From the NCBI GenBank assembly GCA_903922605.1, contig CAIXUG010000016.1, forward strand, positions 118,725 through 182,724: a stretch of 64,000 nucleotides of DNA, given 5' to 3'. A program made the translations under genes and the position numbers. Position 1 is the first letter of the stretch. Each line of letters starts with the position of its first letter. Source of the DNA: an uncultured Verrucomicrobiota bacterium (GTDB lineage Bacteria > Verrucomicrobiota > Verrucomicrobiia > Limisphaerales > UBA9464). This document shows positions 53,778 through 62,239 of the stretch, in pieces. Under the pieces are notes generated by a model. It was not told the DNA's origin, searched no databases, and saw nothing but the letters and a program-made list of their open reading frames with translations.

Positions 53778-55319
53778 TTACGGCCTGTCCAGTTCGTACA
53801 GGTCGCCCGCAAAGCCCCGCTCCGTCCCTCTCCAGACCAGCCGAGCCTGCGGCTTGTACGCCTGTAACGCCGCGTAAGGAATTGTCGTTCCGCGCTTGCC
53901 GGAATCATTGGCGGCCCATTGTTCCGGCGTAAGCTCCAGCAACCCGAAAAACCAGACGCGGGCATGGCGCGAGCGCGCCGACCGGATCAGCTCAGCCAGG
54001 GCTTGCGGCTCCCTGCTGTCAAACATGACGGCAAATCTGGGCCGCCCCGGATTCCGGGTCAGGAAAAGATCCGAATGATCCCAGCCGTCACAGACCAGCA
54101 GGTCATTGGTGCCGATCGACTTTTCCAGGGCAACCGCCGCGAGTTGCGACGGATTGTCCGAGCGGTGGTAGTGGGCATAGACTTGGACGCTGTTGCGGAG
54201 CAGCATCCAGCCGAGAAAGGCAAACAGCAGCCCCCGTCCCACGGGACCGTGGCTGGCGGCCAAGCCGGCCAGCAGGGCCAGCGCGCCCAGCGGCAGCAGC
54301 CACAGCTTGCTGTAGTAGGGCAGCAGATAAAATGGGAAGAACAGCCCCCCGAGGAACATCGCGACCGCCGCCCAGTAGAAACGCCGGTTCTCCGGCCGGG
54401 GCGGGCGGAGCACGACGATCAAAACGGCGAAAGCCCAGACCGCAGCGTGTCCGACCAGGTAGGCCCGGGGACCGCCGCCCAGCGTTTTCCAACCTTCGCG
54501 GAGTCCCGGCCAGCCAGCGGTGGGCCAGGGGGGGGAAATCGCGTTCACAACCCCGATTCCGGTCTGCGCGACCGCACTGAGGTGGAAAAAGCCCCAGTAA
54601 CCGGCATCGTCCTTGGCGGTGAGATACTCAATGACTCTGCCCGGGCTGCGCACGCCGAAACCGTAGGCGGCCAGAAACGAGAGCGTCACTCCGACGACGG
54701 CCGCCAGCGCCAGCCAGAGCACGGCGCGTCGCCAGCGCGTGCCGACCAGAATCAACAGGCCCGGGCCGGCGAAGACGTAGGTCTGATAAGCCGCCACCGC
54801 CAGCGCCCAGCAAATCGCCGCACCGGCCGTGGCCACAGTCTCGCGGCGGCCTTCTACCAGGCTCAGGCGCAAGGACAGCAGCAGCCAAAACTCGGCCATC
54901 ATGGGTTCCATGGGCTGGCTGCTCTGGTGAAACCAGGCGGCCGCTCCGCCGAGCAGCAGGCCGCTGCCGGCAGCCACGGATGCCGACACGCCGCGTACGC
55001 GCAGACTGTCCATGAGCAGCACCACGCTGCCGGAGGCAAGCAGCGCGTTGAGCAGGGTCATCCAGCGCATTCGGGTGTCGAAGTCACTCCCGGCAAAGGG
55101 CGAGACCGCCTCCCACCAATACCAGTACCAGACATGGGACCAGGCATGCCTTACTGACTGAACCGTGGGCCCCGGGTAATTCCACATGGCCTGCTTGAGC
55201 GCCTCGGTGTCGTAGTAGCGGCCACACCAGACGAGGTAGAGGCCGACCAGCGCGACAAACATCAGCAGGCAGTTCCAGCCCCGGCGGTTTGGTGCGGTGG
55301 TGCTCGGCAAGTTGCTCAT
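53778..55319 (-). CDS. polytopic membrane protein (GT-C/EpsG-like topology), unknown function
   Basis: About 513 residues from ATG 55319. About ten or more hydrophobic segments (NCLLMFVALVGLYLVWCG, LLASGSVVLLMDSL, AVLWLALAAVVGVTLSFLAA, LLFAFLGWMLLRNS) are followed by a soluble C-terminal domain of about 120 residues. FVSGS-type loops with FDTRMRWMTLL after the first helices recall GT-C glycosyltransferases but no Asp-x-Asp/Glu is confirmed. Function is not assigned. It converges on ychF with 15 bp between stops and is divergent from topB. Confidence 0.65.
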   Translation of the reverse strand: MSNLPSTTAPNRRGWNCLLMFVALVGLYLVWCGRYYDTEALKQAMWNYPGPTVQSVRHAWSHVWYWYWWEAVSPFAGSDFDTRMRWMTLLNALLASGSVVLLMDSLRVRGVSASVAAGSGLLLGGAAAWFHQSSQPMEPMMAEFWLLLSLRLSLVEGRRETVATAGAAICWALAVAAYQTYVFAGPGLLILVGTRWRRAVLWLALAAVVGVTLSFLAAYGFGVRSPGRVIEYLTAKDDAGYWGFFHLSAVAQTGIGVVNAISPPWPTAGWPGLREGWKTLGGGPRAYLVGHAAVWAFAVLIVVLRPPRPENRRFYWAAVAMFLGGLFFPFYLLPYYSKLWLLPLGALALLAGLAASHGPVGRGLLFAFLGWMLLRNSVQVYAHYHRSDNPSQLAAVALEKSIGTNDLLVCDGWDHSDLFLTRNPGRPRFAVMFDSREPQALAELIRSARSRHARVWFFGLLELTPEQWAANDSGKRGTTIPYAALQAYKPQARLVWRGTERGFAGDLYELDRP

Positions 55320-55494
55320 GATTCGACCGGGGCGGCCGGCCGGGCCATTGCCATCCAAGGCGGAAAGCGGCCCGGCGACCGGGTTCTGATTCGGAATGTC
55401 CCCGGAAACCAAAACTTTGCCGCCCATCCGCCGATTTAGAAACTAAAACTTGCCCCACCCCGGTGGGCACGGCTACACGTCCGCCCACTCTTGC

Positions 55495-58302
55495 ATGGGA
55501 AAAACCTTGGTCATTGCAGAAAAACCGTCCGTTGCCGGCGATATTGCCAAGGCCTTGGGCGGCTTTGACCGCAAGGATGGCGGCGAATTTTTCGAAAACG
55601 ACCGCTTCGTGGTCTCCTCCGCCGTGGGCCATCTGCTGGAGCTGGCCGTGCCGGAGGAATTCGAGGTCACGCGCGGCAAATGGTCCTTCGAAAAGCTGCC
55701 GCAACTGCCGCCGCGCTTCGCGCTCAAGCCCATTGAGAAGAGCGAGAGCCGCCTGAAAGTCCTCCAGAAGCTGATCAAGCGGAAGGACGTGGATGCCATC
55801 ATCAACGCCTGCGACGCCGGCCGCGAAGGCGAGCTGATCTTCCGGAACATCATCGCCTATACCGGGGCGAAGCAGCCCATTGAGCGGCTCTGGCTCCAGT
55901 CCATGACGACGGGCGCGATCCGCGAGGGCTTCTCCAAGCTGCGTTCCGACCTGGAGCTGCGCCCGCTGGCCGATGCGTCCGTCTGCCGTTCCGAATCCGA
56001 CTGGCTGGTCGGCATCAACGGCACGCGCGCCATGACCGCCTTCAACTCTAAGACGGGCGGCTTCCATCTCACCACCGTCGGCCGGGTCCAGACACCGACG
56101 CTCGCCATCGTCGTCGAGCGCGAGGCGAAGATCCGCAAGTTCGTCGCCCGCGATTACTGGGAAGTCCTCGGCACGTTCGACGCCGCGAAGGGCAGCTATC
56201 CCGGTCGTTGGTTCGACGAGAAATTCTCCCGGGGTGACGACAAGGATGCCGAACTGAAGCCGGAGCGGCTTTGGGACCGGACCAAGGCCGAGACCATCCG
56301 CACCAAATGCTTGGGAAAACCCGGGGTGGTGACCGAGGAAAGCAAGCCGACCACCTCGCTTTCACCGCTGCTGTATGACCTGACGACGCTCCAGCGGGAG
56401 GCCAACGGCCGCTTCGGGTTCAGCGCCAAGAACACCCTCGGACTTGCCCAGGCACTCTACGAGAAGCACAAGGTGCTGACGTATCCCCGAACCGATGCGC
56501 GTGCCTTGCCCGAGGATTACCTCCCCACGGTAAAACAGACGCTGGATTCGCTCCGCGACGTGGCCGGCTACGCCAGCCTTGCCGAAAAGATCCTGACCCA
56601 GGGCTGGGTGCGCCCCAACAAGCGCATCTTCAACAACGCCAAGATCAGCGATCACTTCGCCATCATCCCGACGGGCGTGGTGCCGAAGAATCTCAGCGAG
56701 CCCGAGCAGAAGCTTTACGATCTCGTCACCAAGCGCTTCTTGGCGGTGTTTTTCCCGGCGGCGGAATTTCTGGAGACCACGCGCGTCACGCGCGTCGAGG
56801 GCGAGCCGTTTAAGAGCAGCGGCAAGGTGCTGGTCAAGACGGGGTGGCTGGAGGTGTACGGCAAGGAGGCCGATTCCGACGACACGCCGACCCTCTGCCC
56901 GGTGGACCAGGGCGAGCGCGTGCACACAAGTGCGGTCGAGGTGAAGGCCAACGTCACCAAGCCGCCCCCGCGCTACACGGAAGCGACCCTGCTCTCAGCG
57001 ATGGAAGGCGCCGGCAAGCTCGTGGATGACGAGGAACTGCGCGAGGCCATGAGCGAGCGCGGCCTCGGCACACCCGCCACCCGCGCCTCCATCATCGAAG
57101 GTCTCATCGCCGAGCAGTACATGCTGCGCGAACAGCGGGAACTGAAGCCGACGGCCAAGGCGTTTTCGCTCATCACCCTGCTGAACGGCCTGGGCGTCGA
57201 GACGCTCACCAAGCCGGAGATGACGGGCAACTGGGAATACCAGCTCAAGCAGATGGAGCGCGGACTGCTCAAGCGCGAGCAGTTCATGGACGAGATCCGG
57301 CGCCTCACGCAGGACATCGTGGCCAAGGCGAAGCATTTTGAGCACGACACGATCCCCGGCGATTTCGGCGTGCTCAAGGTTCCCTGCCCCAAGTGCGGCG
57401 GCGAGATCCATGAGAACTACAAGAAATTCCAGTGCCAGAAGTGCGACTTCGCCCTGTGGAAGATCGCCGCCGGGCGCCAGTACGAGCCGGCGGAGATCGA
57501 GACCCTCATCCGCGAGAAGCAGGTCGGGCCGTTGCAGGGCTTCCGCAGCAAGCAGGGCTTCCCCTTCGCCGCCATCGTCAAGCTCACCCCCGAGTTCGAG
57601 GCCAAGTTCGACTTCGGCGACGACAAGAAGGAGGACGGCGAGGCGGTTGTAGTGGATTTCACCGGCAAGGAACCGGTCGGCAAGTGCCCGAAGTGCGGTG
57701 CCCGCGTCTTCGAGCACGGCATGAACTACGTCTGCGAGAAGTCACTCAGCGCCGAGCGCACCTGCGACTTCAAGACCGGCTCGATCATTCTCCAGCAGCC
57801 CATCGACAAGGTTCAGATCGGCAAGCTGCTCACCGAGGGCAAGACCGACCTGCTCAAGGGCTTCGTGTCCAAGAAGACCGGCCGTAAGTTTGAGGCCTTC
57901 CTGAAATACGACGGAGGCAAGGTCGGCTTCGAGTTCGCCCCGCGGGAGAAGAAGGCCGGCGGCAAATTCGGCAAGAAGGCGGCCGATGCGGCCCCGGCCG
58001 TAAAGCTGGACTTCACCGGCCAAACACCGCTGGGCGTATGCCCGAAGTGCAAGGGGAAGGTCTTCGAGGGGCCGGACAGCTACCTCTGCGAACGCAGCCA
58101 GGCCGACACGAAGAAATGCACCTTCCGCATCGGCAAGGAAATCCTCCAGCAGCCGGTCTCGCGGGAACAGGCGCAGAAACTCCTCGCCGACGGCCGCACC
58201 GACCTGATGGACAAGTTCATCAGCAAGGCGGGCAAACCGTTTCCCGCCCATCTGGTCCTCGGGGACAAAGGCAAGGTGGAGTTCGATTTTCCGCCCCGGT
58301 AG
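55495..58302 (+). CDS. topB: DNA topoisomerase III (type IA) with three C-terminal zinc-ribbon repeats
   Basis: Breaks and rejoins single DNA strands to decatenate and resolve recombination structures. 935 residues. TOPRIM start TLVIAEKPSVAGDIA; acidic site CDAGREGELIF; active-site Tyr330 in LTYPRTDARALP; ERGLGTPATRASII. The C-terminal part has three repeats of about 90 residues, each with CPKC-type Cys pairs: CPKCGGEIHEN...CQKC, CPKCGARVFEH...C, CPKCKGKVFEG...C, and ILQQP near the centre. ATG 55495 is used; upstream residues have no family match. Confidence 0.93.
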   Translation: MGKTLVIAEKPSVAGDIAKALGGFDRKDGGEFFENDRFVVSSAVGHLLELAVPEEFEVTRGKWSFEKLPQLPPRFALKPIEKSESRLKVLQKLIKRKDVDAIINACDAGREGELIFRNIIAYTGAKQPIERLWLQSMTTGAIREGFSKLRSDLELRPLADASVCRSESDWLVGINGTRAMTAFNSKTGGFHLTTVGRVQTPTLAIVVEREAKIRKFVARDYWEVLGTFDAAKGSYPGRWFDEKFSRGDDKDAELKPERLWDRTKAETIRTKCLGKPGVVTEESKPTTSLSPLLYDLTTLQREANGRFGFSAKNTLGLAQALYEKHKVLTYPRTDARALPEDYLPTVKQTLDSLRDVAGYASLAEKILTQGWVRPNKRIFNNAKISDHFAIIPTGVVPKNLSEPEQKLYDLVTKRFLAVFFPAAEFLETTRVTRVEGEPFKSSGKVLVKTGWLEVYGKEADSDDTPTLCPVDQGERVHTSAVEVKANVTKPPPRYTEATLLSAMEGAGKLVDDEELREAMSERGLGTPATRASIIEGLIAEQYMLREQRELKPTAKAFSLITLLNGLGVETLTKPEMTGNWEYQLKQMERGLLKREQFMDEIRRLTQDIVAKAKHFEHDTIPGDFGVLKVPCPKCGGEIHENYKKFQCQKCDFALWKIAAGRQYEPAEIETLIREKQVGPLQGFRSKQGFPFAAIVKLTPEFEAKFDFGDDKKEDGEAVVVDFTGKEPVGKCPKCGARVFEHGMNYVCEKSLSAERTCDFKTGSIILQQPIDKVQIGKLLTEGKTDLLKGFVSKKTGRKFEAFLKYDGGKVGFEFAPREKKAGGKFGKKAADAAPAVKLDFTGQTPLGVCPKCKGKVFEGPDSYLCERSQADTKKCTFRIGKEILQQPVSREQAQKLLADGRTDLMDKFISKAGKPFPAHLVLGDKGKVEFDFPPR

Positions 58303-58459
58303 TTCCAACTCGTTCGCGCTCAGGATCACAAGCAGCCGGGGCGTTTTCCCTTCAGCGAGCTACGGGCTCCGTCCTGCTTGTTAGGCCGGCTGTCTTTTGT
58401 TACGGTTTCGTCGCTTTGAGACACGCTGAACTCGCAGTCGGCGCAACGACACACACGAC

Positions 58460-59278
58460 ATGCAGCAAACCTTGAACGCCACCGGGGCTGCCTCGGCCCA
58501 GGCTGCCACCCCGGCGGTTGACCTCCGTCATCGCCGCCACACCCTGAAGACGGACCGCACGTTCCTCGAGAACTGCGGCGTGGCAGTTCAATCCGCACTG
58601 GAATCCGGCGTCGCCAGGGTGTCCCGCCATGGCGACCCACATATCTACTCCACCCGCCTGTTCCCCTGGGCGGCGGAGATCGAGAGCGAGTGGCAGCTGG
58701 TGCGCAAGGAGCTGGATGCCGTGATGACCTTCCGTGACCGGATGCCCAGCTTTCAGGACATCCTCAAGGAGGTCGGCATGATCCAGTCGGACAACAACTG
58801 GAAGACCTTCTTCCTGGCGGGCATCGGCATGGACTGCTCCGAAAACTGCCAGCGTTGCCCGGAAACGGTGCGGTTGCTCGGCCAGATTCCGGGCATGACC
58901 ACCGCCTTCTTCAGCATCCTCTCGCCGGGCAAGCACATCCCGGCGCACCGGGGCGCCTGGAACGGCATCCTGCGGCTGCATCTCGGCCTCATGGTTCCGC
59001 AGCCGCGCGAACGCTGCCGCATCCGCATCGGCAACGACTATCACTCGTGGCGCGAAGGCGAGGCGCTGGTCTTCGACGACACTTTCAACCACGAGGTGTG
59101 GAACGAGACCGACGGCTACCGGGTGGTGCTGTTCGTGGATTTCGCCCGCCCGCTGTATCCGCCCTTCCACTGGCTGAACGAGCGCCTGGTCAATCTGGGC
59201 GCGCTGGCTCCCTTCCTGCGTGAGGCCGGCGAAAAGCAGAAGCGCTGGCAGGAGGCATTCTGGAAGAAAAAGGTCTGA
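58460..59278 (+). CDS. aspartyl/asparaginyl beta-hydroxylase-fold dioxygenase (LpxO-like)
   Basis: Fe(II)/2-oxoglutarate dioxygenase of 272 residues. The conserved frame is FFSILSPGKHIPAHRGAWNG (first iron His and 2OG contacts), LRLHLGLMVP, GEALVFDDTFNHEVWN (second iron His) and RVVLFVDFARP. Relatives hydroxylate peptides or, as LpxO, the acyl chains of lipid A; the LpxO group is a good fit for length, but no membrane anchor is seen. The ATG starts 18 residues of Ala-rich lead. The 157-bp upstream gap has no gene. Confidence 0.85.
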   Translation: MQQTLNATGAASAQAATPAVDLRHRRHTLKTDRTFLENCGVAVQSALESGVARVSRHGDPHIYSTRLFPWAAEIESEWQLVRKELDAVMTFRDRMPSFQDILKEVGMIQSDNNWKTFFLAGIGMDCSENCQRCPETVRLLGQIPGMTTAFFSILSPGKHIPAHRGAWNGILRLHLGLMVPQPRERCRIRIGNDYHSWREGEALVFDDTFNHEVWNETDGYRVVLFVDFARPLYPPFHWLNERLVNLGALAPFLREAGEKQKRWQEAFWKKKV

Positions 59279-59325
59279 CCGACCGGCCAACCACCGCCAC
59301 GGCGGTTCATTGCCAGCCCTTGTCC

Positions 59326-59375
59326 TGGTTTGAATTTAACATTCGGAATTCGAAATTCGAAATTCAGCATTCAGG
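59326..59375. repeat. intergenic attcgaaattcgaaattc word repeat
   Basis: The words aattcgaaattcgaaattc (59347 on) match those at 7021 and 30271. It lies in the 138-bp gap between the LpxO-like and FIST genes. Confidence 0.6.
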
Positions 59376-59416
59376 ACATGGCTTGCTCCGTAGTCCCCGC
59401 GCCTTAAGTTCCCCGC

Positions 59417-60613
59417 ATGAATGCGCCGTTCGCGGTGGCCGCCCATTACAGCGGCACATGGGACGAAGCCCGGCTGGAACGCTGGGCCGTCCAGCTCCGC
59501 GCCCGGCTCGAAGCCCCCAGCGTCACGCTCGGCCTCGTTTTCCTCACGCCGCAGTTTTTTGACGTCGCCACCGAAGTGCTGGAAATCCTGCGGGTCCATG
59601 CCCGCATCCCATTGCTGATCGGCTGCTCCAGCCAGAGCCTGATTGCCAACGGTGAGGAACTGGAGGACGAACCCGGCCTCGTGGTGCAGCTCTTCCATCT
59701 GCCCGACGCGCAGCTGCGGGCGCTGCATTTTACCGACGCCGATCTGGAGAAGACCAATGGCCCGGCGGAATGGCACCGGTTCACCGGCGTGAAACCGGAG
59801 GACACGCATGGCTGGTTCATCTTTGCGGACCCGTTCCATCTCGACGGCGAATCCTGGCTGCGGGAATGGAACGCCGCCTATCCTGGCCAGTCTGCCGTGG
59901 GCGGGCTGGCCAGCGGCAACTTCGAGGAGCAGCGCATCCAGCTCTACCTCAACGGCCAGATATTTGAGGACGGAGCCCTGGCCCTCAGCATCGGCGGCGG
60001 CGTGAAGATCGAGTGCCTGACCTCGCAGGGCTGCACCCCCATCGGTGCTCCCTGGACCATCACCAAGTCCGAACGGAACTTCATCCACCAGATCGCGAAC
60101 CGCCCCGCTTACCACGTGCTGGTGGACACGTTCAACGCGCTGCCCAAGGAGGAACAGACCCGCGCCCAGGGCAACCTCTTCGTCGGCTTTGCCAACTCGG
60201 AATACCACGAGGAGTTCCACCGGGGTGATTTTCTGGTGCGCAACCTCCTCGGGGCCGACCCGCAGAATGGCATCATCGCCGTCGGGGCCCTGCCCCGGGC
60301 CGGCCAGACGATCCAGTTCCATCGCCGCGACGCCGCCACCGCGACGGACGATCTCGTGGCGGGTCTCACCCGCATCCGCAAGCAGGTGGAGGGGGCGACG
60401 GTTTACGGCGGCCTGCTCTGCCTGTGCAATGGCCGTGGCAAACGGCTCTTTGGCCATATGGGCCGGCCCAACCACGACGCCAGCCTGGTGCAGGAGCAGC
60501 TGGGGCCGTTGTCGGTCTCCGGTTTCTTCTGCAATGGCGAGCTGGGGCCGGTCGGCGGGAAGAATTTTCTCCACGGCTACACCGCCTCCCTCGCCCTGCT
60601 GGTCAAGGCCTGA
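59417..60613 (+). CDS. FIST domain protein (FIST-N and FIST-C)
   Basis: A 398-residue sensor-type protein. FIST-N (about 25-215) and FIST-C (about 225-375) domains are thought to bind small ligands such as amino acids. Visible: PLLIGCSSQSLIANGEELED, AVGGLASGNFEEQRIQLY, GGGVKIECLTSQGCTPIG, and at the end GFFCNGELGPVGGKNFLHGY. Here it stands alone with no methyl-accepting or kinase domain. Whatever it talks to is not evident from neighbours. It ends 4 bp from the convergent lipoprotein gene. Confidence 0.9.
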   Translation: MNAPFAVAAHYSGTWDEARLERWAVQLRARLEAPSVTLGLVFLTPQFFDVATEVLEILRVHARIPLLIGCSSQSLIANGEELEDEPGLVVQLFHLPDAQLRALHFTDADLEKTNGPAEWHRFTGVKPEDTHGWFIFADPFHLDGESWLREWNAAYPGQSAVGGLASGNFEEQRIQLYLNGQIFEDGALALSIGGGVKIECLTSQGCTPIGAPWTITKSERNFIHQIANRPAYHVLVDTFNALPKEEQTRAQGNLFVGFANSEYHEEFHRGDFLVRNLLGADPQNGIIAVGALPRAGQTIQFHRRDAATATDDLVAGLTRIRKQVEGATVYGGLLCLCNGRGKRLFGHMGRPNHDASLVQEQLGPLSVSGFFCNGELGPVGGKNFLHGYTASLALLVKA

Positions 60614-60617
60614 GCGG

Positions 60618-61076
60618 TTACTTCGCTGGCAGCACCTGATTCCCAATGTCCACGGCGAGGAACCAGCTGCCGTCCGGCCGTCGATGCCAGATGCTCAGGT
60701 ATTTGCCCGTTTTTCCGCCCCCATCTCCGTGCAAGACGTAGTCACCCCACGTCCACGCGAGTTCGCCGCTGAGCGAAATTTCCCCGCCTTGGGGATGCCA
60801 TTCGAGCGCCCCCGCCGGCAGGCCCTCCAGCCCCGCACTGATCGCCGGCTGTCCGACCACGGGTGGGCCGGCCGGTGACAGTTCCATGGAGCGCCCATCG
60901 GTGTACCGGGCAAACGCCTCGGCCGGCGGCACCTGCATCGCGAGCCGCGCGAAGGCCAGATCGGCCTCCAGCGCGGAGGTGTTTACCATGCGGGTCACGC
61001 TCGTCTTCTTGGAACGCGAACCGGCGCAGCCGGTGATCAGCACCAGCAACAGCACCATCAGGAAGGACCGTTTCAT
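60618..61076 (-). CDS. lipoprotein with NTF2/DUF4440-like domain
   Basis: A 152-residue lipoprotein from ATG 61076. The signal KRSFLMVLLLVLITGC has a lipobox (ITGC; Cys near residue 17). The rest is an NTF2-like fold: helical start (EADLAFARLAMQVPPAEAFARY), then ELAWTWGDYVLHGDG and a closing GKYLSIWHRRPDGSWFLAVDIGN, of which YLSIWHRRPDGSWFLAVD is typical of DUF4440/SnoaL. Role unknown. It converges on the FIST gene. Confidence 0.8.
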   Translation of the reverse strand: MKRSFLMVLLLVLITGCAGSRSKKTSVTRMVNTSALEADLAFARLAMQVPPAEAFARYTDGRSMELSPAGPPVVGQPAISAGLEGLPAGALEWHPQGGEISLSGELAWTWGDYVLHGDGGGKTGKYLSIWHRRPDGSWFLAVDIGNQVLPAK

Positions 61077-61148
61077 GCGACCGATGTAACCCGAACGAAG
61101 CCCAAACAAAAGCGCGGAACTCACGGGCCAAACGACTGAACAACCTCC

Positions 61149-62039
61149 TTATTGCTTCAGCACTGAGCCGAAGAACGCGAGCGTGTCCGCCAGATGCGTC
61201 TCCCAATAGGGCCAGTCATGGCCGCCGGGAAATTCCTGGTAGATGTGGGTGATGCCCGCCGCATTCAGTTCGGCGTGGAGTTCCCGGTTGGCCGCCAGAA
61301 GGAAATCGTCCGTGCCGCAGTCGAAGCGGATCGGCGGCAGTTCGGTGCGATGCTGTCTCATCGCGGCGAGCACGGAGCGGTCTTCCTCAACCGGACTGTA
61401 GCTGCTCACCCCTTCCTCGACGGACTCTTGCAACTGCTCCACCCGTGTGGCCGAGGAGTGACCCGAGACCGCCCGGAAGCGGCCGGGATATTTCGCCCCC
61501 AGACGCAGCGCCCCAAAGCCGCCCATGCTCAGCCCGGCGATGAACAGGGGAGAATCTGACGAGGTGAACGGTACCGCACGGTTCACAGCGGCGGGAACCT
61601 CCTCGACAATCCAACGCTCGAAATCCGACGCCTGCTCGGAGGCCGAGGAGGTTGCCGACACGCCGATGGGTTCCACTTCGTCGTTCAGCACGGCGAGCGA
61701 CAGGCGCATCGCCTCGCCTTCCCGCACGTGCCGCACATAGCCGGACCCATCTCCCCACAGGCCATCGCTGGGCATCGCCAGCACCATGGGCGGCAGTTCG
61801 CCCGCCGCGATCATCCGCGCCGCCGTGCGATGTGCCCCCCCCTTCAGCGCCCAGCCCCAATGCGAGCCGTAGATGCCGTGCAGCAGGATGACCACCGGCA
61901 CATCCCGCCAACCCTGCGCCTGTGGCGGCACGAACAGCGTCAGATCGGCCCGGTGCCCGAGCGCGGGGCTTTTCACAGTGACGAAACGCAGGCCGTCGAA
62001 CTCAAACCGTTCGTCGGAAATCTCGAAGGTGCGGAACAT
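61149..62039 (-). CDS. alpha/beta-hydrolase esterase (esterase D/antigen 85-like)
   Basis: Serine esterase of 296 residues. PVVILLHGIYGSHWGW holds the oxyanion loop, the nucleophile is in GLSMGGFGALRLG, the Asp in CGTDDFLL and the His in GGHDWPYWE. The architecture is that of esterase D/S-formylglutathione hydrolase-like and Fes-type esterases. No signal peptide is seen, so it is likely cytosolic. Substrate is unknown. It is divergent from gltX. Confidence 0.88.
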   Translation of the reverse strand: MFRTFEISDERFEFDGLRFVTVKSPALGHRADLTLFVPPQAQGWRDVPVVILLHGIYGSHWGWALKGGAHRTAARMIAAGELPPMVLAMPSDGLWGDGSGYVRHVREGEAMRLSLAVLNDEVEPIGVSATSSASEQASDFERWIVEEVPAAVNRAVPFTSSDSPLFIAGLSMGGFGALRLGAKYPGRFRAVSGHSSATRVEQLQESVEEGVSSYSPVEEDRSVLAAMRQHRTELPPIRFDCGTDDFLLAANRELHAELNAAGITHIYQEFPGGHDWPYWETHLADTLAFFGSVLKQ

Positions 62040-62076
62040 GGGGGAAGGAAAGCCACGGGGCTGGAGCAGGCATAGG

Positions 62077-62185
62077 CAAATTTCGAGTTTCGAGTTTCAA
62101 ATGACGAACGGCGTACGGTGAACAGCGAGTCGTCGGCTGGGCTGGCGTTCCAACTCGTCACTCGTCACTCGTCACTCGTCACTCG
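62077..62185. repeat. iterated-word repeats between esterase and gltX
   Basis: tttcgagtttcgagtttcaa (62081-62100) is followed by a tandem actcgtcactcg run at 62153-62185 (about four copies of the 8-mer). Such runs are at the ends of several genes here. Confidence 0.65.
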
Positions 62186-62239
62186 CCCCTGACGTCCGGC
62201 ATGGACGCTGTCCCGCCGGTGTCGTATTTTCCGCACCCC

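Noticed and set aside
62077..62185. Regulatory direct repeats (operators) upstream of gltX
   Set aside because: The same kinds of iterated words occur at gene ends all over the window, which fits a spreading repeat better than a gltX operator.
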